Assembly: GCF_000423205.1 (NCBI RefSeq)
Contig: NZ_AUHN01000006.1
Coordinates: 248,001 to 312,000 of the forward strand
Source of the DNA: Jonesia quinghaiensis DSM 15701
GTDB taxonomy: Bacteria; Actinomycetota; Actinomycetes; Actinomycetales; Cellulomonadaceae
Length of the DNA stretch: 64,000 bases
Direction of reading: 5' to 3'
Positions 60,426-64,000 of the stretch are shown piece after piece (position 1 is the first letter of the stretch; every line of letters starts with the position of its first letter). Position numbers and translations under genes: made by a program. The notes below the pieces were generated by a model. It was given only the letters and a program-made list of their open reading frames with translations, made no database searches and was not told the DNA's origin.

Positions 60426-60461
60426 CCACCGGTGAGTTGCCGATAAGGTAATCACCGGTGG
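60426..60461 (+). terminator. Hairpin between clpP2 and clpX
   Basis: 10-bp arms CCACCGGTGA and TCACCGGTGG separated by 16 bases, 25 bases after the clpP2 stop. No T-run, so partial termination or an operator are both possible. Confidence 0.5.
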
Positions 60462-60541
60462 TATGGAATATTTGACCTACGGTGTTCCCATGCACAGCCG
60501 ATCATCCCCCCTCAGTGAGGGGCTCGCGAAGGAGGCAATCT

Positions 60542-61819
60542 GTGACACGTCTAGGTGACGGCGCTGATCTGCTGAAGTGTTCTTTCTGCGGAAAGTCCCA
60601 AAAGCAGGTAAAAAAGCTCATCGCGGGCTCTGGTGTGTACATCTGTGACGAGTGTATTGAGTTGTGCAATGAAATCATCGAAGAGGAGCTCCACGAAGCA
60701 GTGGAATCCGGGCTCGGTGAACTACCCAAACCTCGTGAAATTTTTGACTTCCTTGAGCAGTATATTGTGGGTCAAGAAGGCGCTAAAAAGTCCTTGGCCG
60801 TTGCGGTGTACAACCACTACAAGCGAATCACCGCTACTGAGGGCCCCAAGGTGGGGGAGAGTAGCGATGACATCGACCTCGCGAAGTCGAACATCCTTCT
60901 CATTGGCCCGACCGGGTGTGGAAAAACTTATCTCGCACAGACACTAGCAAAGATGCTGAATGTGCCTTTCGCCATTGCCGATGCTACTGCCTTGACAGAA
61001 GCTGGTTATGTGGGCGAGGACGTCGAAAATATCCTGTTGAAACTTATTCAAGCAGCTGACTTTGACGTCAAAAAAGCAGAGACCGGGATCATCTACATTG
61101 ATGAAATCGACAAGATTGCCCGGAAAGCGGAGAACCCTTCGATCACCCGTGACGTATCAGGTGAGGGCGTTCAGCAGGCGCTGCTGAAAATCATCGAGGG
61201 GACGACTGCTTCAGTTCCACCGCAGGGCGGGCGGAAGCACCCGCATCAAGAATTCATTACCATCGACACGTCCAATGTGCTTTTCATCGTCGCGGGTGCT
61301 TTTGCTGGGCTCGAAGACATGATCTCTCAGCGTACAGGCAAACGCGGCATCGGCTTCGGTGCGCCGTTGGCATTGCCAAGCGACCACGATGACATTTTGT
61401 CGCGGGTCATGCCGGAAGACCTCCACAAATTTGGGTTGATCCCTGAATTCATTGGGCGCTTACCAGTCATCACGACGGTTGCGGAACTCGATGTTGACGC
61501 ACTTGTTTCGATCTTGGTTGAACCGCGCAATGCGCTGATCAAGCAGTATCACAAGATGTTTTCACTCGATGATGTAGATCTAGAATTCACCGATGACGCT
61601 GTGCGCGCAATCGCCGAGCAAGCGCTTCTGCGTGGCACAGGTGCCCGTGGTCTTCGTTCAATCCTCGAAGAAGTGCTGCAGCAGGTCATGTTTGAGGTTC
61701 CTTCCCGCGATGACGTCGAGAAAGTTGTCATTACCCGAGAAGTTGTCTTAGAGAACGTCTACCCGACCCTAGTGCCTCGATCCCGAGGGGCACGAGAGCA
61801 ACGCGAGAAGAGTGCATAG
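60542..61819 (+). CDS. clpX: ATP-dependent Clp protease ATP-binding subunit ClpX
   Basis: 425 residues. N-terminal zinc-binding domain with two CxxC pairs (KCSFCGKSQ...[10 protein letters not shown]), Walker [16 protein letters not shown], Walker [12 protein letters not shown], pore loop GYVGEDV, IGF/ClpP-contacting loop in [10 protein letters not shown], and sensor 2 [11 protein letters not shown]. Unfolds substrates for ClpP1P2. The GTG at 60542 follows GAAGGAGG. Confidence 0.97.
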   Translation: MTRLGDGADLLKCSFCGKSQKQVKKLIAGSGVYICDECIELCNEIIEEELHEAVESGLGELPKPREIFDFLEQYIVGQEGAKKSLAVAVYNHYKRITATEGPKVGESSDDIDLAKSNILLIGPTGCGKTYLAQTLAKMLNVPFAIADATALTEAGYVGEDVENILLKLIQAADFDVKKAETGIIYIDEIDKIARKAENPSITRDVSGEGVQQALLKIIEGTTASVPPQGGRKHPHQEFITIDTSNVLFIVAGAFAGLEDMISQRTGKRGIGFGAPLALPSDHDDILSRVMPEDLHKFGLIPEFIGRLPVITTVAELDVDALVSILVEPRNALIKQYHKMFSLDDVDLEFTDDAVRAIAEQALLRGTGARGLRSILEEVLQQVMFEVPSRDDVEKVVITREVVLENVYPTLVPRSRGAREQREKSA

Positions 61820-61826
61820 CAGCGAT

Positions 61827-62189
61827 ATGAGTACCAACTCACAGCCCCCTGCTGATGATCCAACAGCTGACCCCCAGATTCGGCAGGAAATTCTGAGGCT
61901 ACGAGCGTCAATTGACAACATCGACGCAGCACTCATGCACCTGCTTGCGGAGCGTTTTAAGTTCACGCATCGCGTTGGCGAGCTTAAGGCTCAAGCAGCT
62001 GTTCTTCCTGCTGATCCAGCCCGGGATCGTGAGCAAATACAACGCCTCACCTCAATTGCGGAGGCAGCGGGCCTTGACCCAGAATTTGCTGGCCAATTCC
62101 GCGAGTTCATCGTGTCTGAGGTTATTCGCCATCATACAAAGATCGCGCAGGAGTACGGAGAAGTTAGACCTCTCGATACTTATTCTTGA
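61827..62189 (+). CDS. Chorismate mutase (AroQ type)
   Basis: 120 residues. All-helical AroQ domain: EILRLRASIDNIDAALMHLLAERFKFTHRVGELKAQ (the conserved Arg, Asp and Leu-Leu-xxR pattern) and REFIVSEVIRHH. Converts chorismate to prephenate. The start is ATG 61827; a GTG at 61812 overlapping clpX is in frame. It is likely co-transcribed with clpX (8-base gap) and ends at a strong hairpin. Confidence 0.9.
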   Translation: MSTNSQPPADDPTADPQIRQEILRLRASIDNIDAALMHLLAERFKFTHRVGELKAQAAVLPADPARDREQIQRLTSIAEAAGLDPEFAGQFREFIVSEVIRHHTKIAQEYGEVRPLDTYS

Positions 62190-62246
62190 AGGTAGGCTCG
62201 TGAACAGCGGACTGTAACGCCCGCCGAGAGCCTGAGAACCTGCAAA

Positions 62247-62286
62247 AACGAGGGGCCCCACAACATTTGTTGTGGGGCCCCTCGTT
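62247..62286. terminator. Strong hairpin between chorismate mutase and ABC transporter
   Basis: Near-perfect 19-bp arms (AACGAGGGGCCCCACAACA and complement) with a minimal loop, between convergent genes. Confidence 0.85.
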
Positions 62287-62295
62287 GCTTGTGTG

Positions 62296-63084
62296 CTATG
62301 AATCTTTGTGTTCTTTGCCAGCCACAGGTGTGTGTGTTGGATCGAGAACTCGCTGCAAAAATTGCCGTGTTCGCTCTTCCTGCGGGTTTGAGATGACCTG
62401 GGAGGCAGGCCCCTCTTCCACGATCACGCCACCATCCATGAAAAGGACACGGTCGGCAACATCGCGGGCGAAAGCCATTTCATGAGTGACCACAAGCATT
62501 GTCATTCCTTGTTCTGCAAGTTCGCGCATCACCGAAAGGACATCGCCAACAAGTTCTGGGTCCAACGCTGATGTGGGTTCATCAAAGAGCATGAGTTGTG
62601 GGTCCATGGACAACGCGCGGGCAATAGCCACTCGTTGTTGCTGGCCACCGGAAAGCTGGCGTGGATTGGCATCTCCACGGTCGCCAAGGCCGACACGCTC
62701 AAGGTTCTCCTGCGCGATGCGTTCAGCGTCAGGTTTAGAGCGGCCCAATACTTTACGTTGCGCGATGGTGCAATTTTCTAGCACTGTCATATGCGAAAAC
62801 AGATTGAACTGTTGGAAAACCATGCCAACCCGGGCGCGTACATCGTCAATGTCAATGTCTGGTTCGTGGTCGTCCGAGGCGATCGTTTGCCCCAGGACGG
62901 TCACCGTTCCAGATGTTGCCTGCTCGAGTTGATTAACACACCGTAAGAGTGTTGATTTCCCTGAGCCTGAGGGGCCGATGAGACAGACGACCTCCCCAGG
63001 GGACACCGTAAGGTCTATCCCGCTGAGTACTTCAAGGTCACCGTAGGACTTGCGTAGGTTTGTCATGCTGATGACGGCGTTCAT
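62296..63084 (-). CDS. Polar amino acid ABC transporter, ATP-binding protein
   Basis: 262 residues. Walker [20 protein letters not shown]-loop [16 protein letters not shown], signature [15 protein letters not shown], Walker [15 protein letters not shown]-loop [22 protein letters not shown]: the GlnQ/HisP pattern. The ATG at 63084 with AGGAGGTGGC is chosen; the upstream in-frame part overlaps the permease gene. It overlaps that permease by 4 bases. Confidence 0.95.
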   Translation of the reverse strand: MNAVISMTNLRKSYGDLEVLSGIDLTVSPGEVVCLIGPSGSGKSTLLRCVNQLEQATSGTVTVLGQTIASDDHEPDIDIDDVRARVGMVFQQFNLFSHMTVLENCTIAQRKVLGRSKPDAERIAQENLERVGLGDRGDANPRQLSGGQQQRVAIARALSMDPQLMLFDEPTSALDPELVGDVLSVMRELAEQGMTMLVVTHEMAFARDVADRVLFMDGGVIVEEGPASQVISNPQEERTRQFLQRVLDPTHTPVAGKEHKDS

Positions 63085-63908
63085 CGTGAGCCACCTCCTG
63101 TTCGTCGTTCCAACCAACGGGCGAGGAACCCTAGAGGGATGGTTATGCACAGGTAGGCTGCACCCACCACGAACAACCCGGTGAGGCCCCCGGTTCCGCT
63201 GTTCAGGGCGTCGCGGCCCACTTTTGTCAGGTCATAGGCGCTGGCACTTAGCCCCAAGAGATAAACCAGCGACGTGTCCTTAGTGAGCAGAATTAGTTCG
63301 TTGGTCATGGGGGGAAGAACGATCCGGAACGCCTGGGGAAGGGTCACCGTCAACATGGTGCGAGTCGGGGACATGCCAAGTGAACGTGCGGCCTCGATTT
63401 GCCCAGCAGGTACCGCTTGTATTCCTGCCCGGATTGTTTCCGCGATGTATGCCGAGGAGACGATTCCTAGTGCAATTGCTGCTTTAGCGGTGATGGAATC
63501 AATGCGAACCCCAAACGCAATGGGCACAGCGAAGCCGACGGTGAATACCACCAGTAGAGCTGGGATCCCACGGAAGAACTCAATCCACAAGGTCGCTATC
63601 CAGCGGTAGAGCGCTACTGAGGACAGCCGCATTAATGCGAGGATGATCCCGAGAGCTAACCCTAGCGCGAAGGCAAAGAGGGTGTAGATAATCGTGTTCA
63701 GTGCAGCTGAGGGGAGTTGCGGGAGCATCCGCAATGCGACCTCAACATTGAAGAGGTTGCTGGAAATTCGTTGCCAGTCAGCAGTTAACGCAATGATGAC
63801 TGCGACAACGAGGAGAATGCCGTATTGGACGCCACGAGAGAGCGCAGCACGTTGACGTGGCGTGAACTTTTTTCGACGTCGGGTTGGTGAGTTGAGCGTC
63901 GAGGTCAT
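63081..63908 (-). CDS. Polar amino acid ABC transporter, permease
   Basis: 275 residues. A basic N-terminus, then about five membrane helices. The EAA loop reads [29 protein letters not shown], the contact with the ATPase, and [17 protein letters not shown] matches the HisM/GlnP N-terminal pattern. With GlnQ-like ATPase downstream and binding protein upstream, it forms a complete importer. Confidence 0.94.
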   Translation of the reverse strand: MTSTLNSPTRRRKKFTPRQRAALSRGVQYGILLVVAVIIALTADWQRISSNLFNVEVALRMLPQLPSAALNTIIYTLFAFALGLALGIILALMRLSSVALYRWIATLWIEFFRGIPALLVVFTVGFAVPIAFGVRIDSITAKAAIALGIVSSAYIAETIRAGIQAVPAGQIEAARSLGMSPTRTMLTVTLPQAFRIVLPPMTNELILLTKDTSLVYLLGLSASAYDLTKVGRDALNSGTGGLTGLFVVGAAYLCITIPLGFLARWLERRTGGGSR

Positions 63909-64000
63909 TGGGCTGCAGGTGCGTCGATGTGCGTCTCAATGATGGTGTTGAGGGTGTCGTCTCCCATGATCCGCTCAAGTGTGGTGTTGATGGAGGCGAC
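63905..64000 (-). CDS. Amino acid ABC transporter substrate-binding protein, C-terminal part (partial)
   Basis: 31 residues to the stop codon, open to the window edge: INTTLERIMGDDTLNTIIET, the terminal helix and D-T-h-N-x-I-I-x-x-H end found in periplasmic-type solute-binding proteins. Its stop overlaps the permease start by 4 bases (ATGA), so it is the first gene of the transporter operon. The signal peptide and ligand-binding part lie outside the window. Confidence 0.75.
   Translation of the reverse strand, partial: VASINTTLERIMGDDTLNTIIETHIDAPAAQ

Overview
The window looks like a chromosomal segment of a mid-GC actinomycete. The core genes (clpP1-clpP2-clpX behind tig, ettA beside ssb, map-orn, a mycothiol-linked nitroreductase-type protein, an F420-type luciferase-like oxidoreductase), frequent GTG/TTG starts and apparently leaderless starts all fit Micrococcales. 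A Jonesia-like genus is my guess only; nothing here proves a genus.

Layout. 1-7.5 kb: the tail of an ABC ATPase, DUF4916/Nudix-like protein, thioredoxin, trmB, an NTPase, trpF, tRNA-Leu, bcp-type peroxiredoxin, GroES-like protein, three identical tRNA-Lys genes, small unknown proteins and dps. 7.6-15.3 kb: YciO, an ATP-grasp enzyme, tRNA-Arg, an ECF sigma/membrane-partner pair, rnhA, map-orn, tRNA-His, small membrane proteins, and a fluoride riboswitch driving a tandem crcB/fluC pair. 15.4-24.9 kb: two paralogous pairs of large dynamin/YfjP-like GTPases flanking ssb and ettA. 25-31.9 kb: two thioesterases, truncated haemoglobin, ptsI divergent from orphan EIIB and EIIA domains, a pyruvyl-transferase-like protein and an MscS channel. 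32-43.2 kb: malQ, a MORN-repeat protein, pepN, a DsbA-fold protein, a DUF6636-like protein, an M13 peptidase, rpiB and a Nei-type glycosylase.

43.25-50.7 kb is the most unusual part: an AT-richer, single-strand operon encoding a RiPP pathway. It has an MFS exporter, an 81-residue precursor, a borosin-type tetrapyrrole-methylase-fold peptide N-methyltransferase, a PhyH-type Fe(II)/2-oxoglutarate oxygenase, TfuA, YcaO, an unknown beta-rich protein, a MoaD/ThiS-like sulfur carrier ending in Gly-Gly, an E1-rhodanese fusion and another unknown. The predicted product is a ribosomal peptide carrying backbone N-methylation, thioamidation and hydroxylation, with sulfur delivered by a pathway-dedicated protein thiocarboxylate. 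This combination is unfamiliar to me and is the best candidate for a new system.

51-64 kb returns to host-like sequence: an Eis-like acetyltransferase, LLM oxidoreductase, a GntR/DUF1648 pair, cysK-cysE with a terminator-like hairpin in the cysK leader, tRNA-Gly, tig-clpP1-clpP2-clpX, chorismate mutase, and a polar amino acid ABC transporter cut by the window end.
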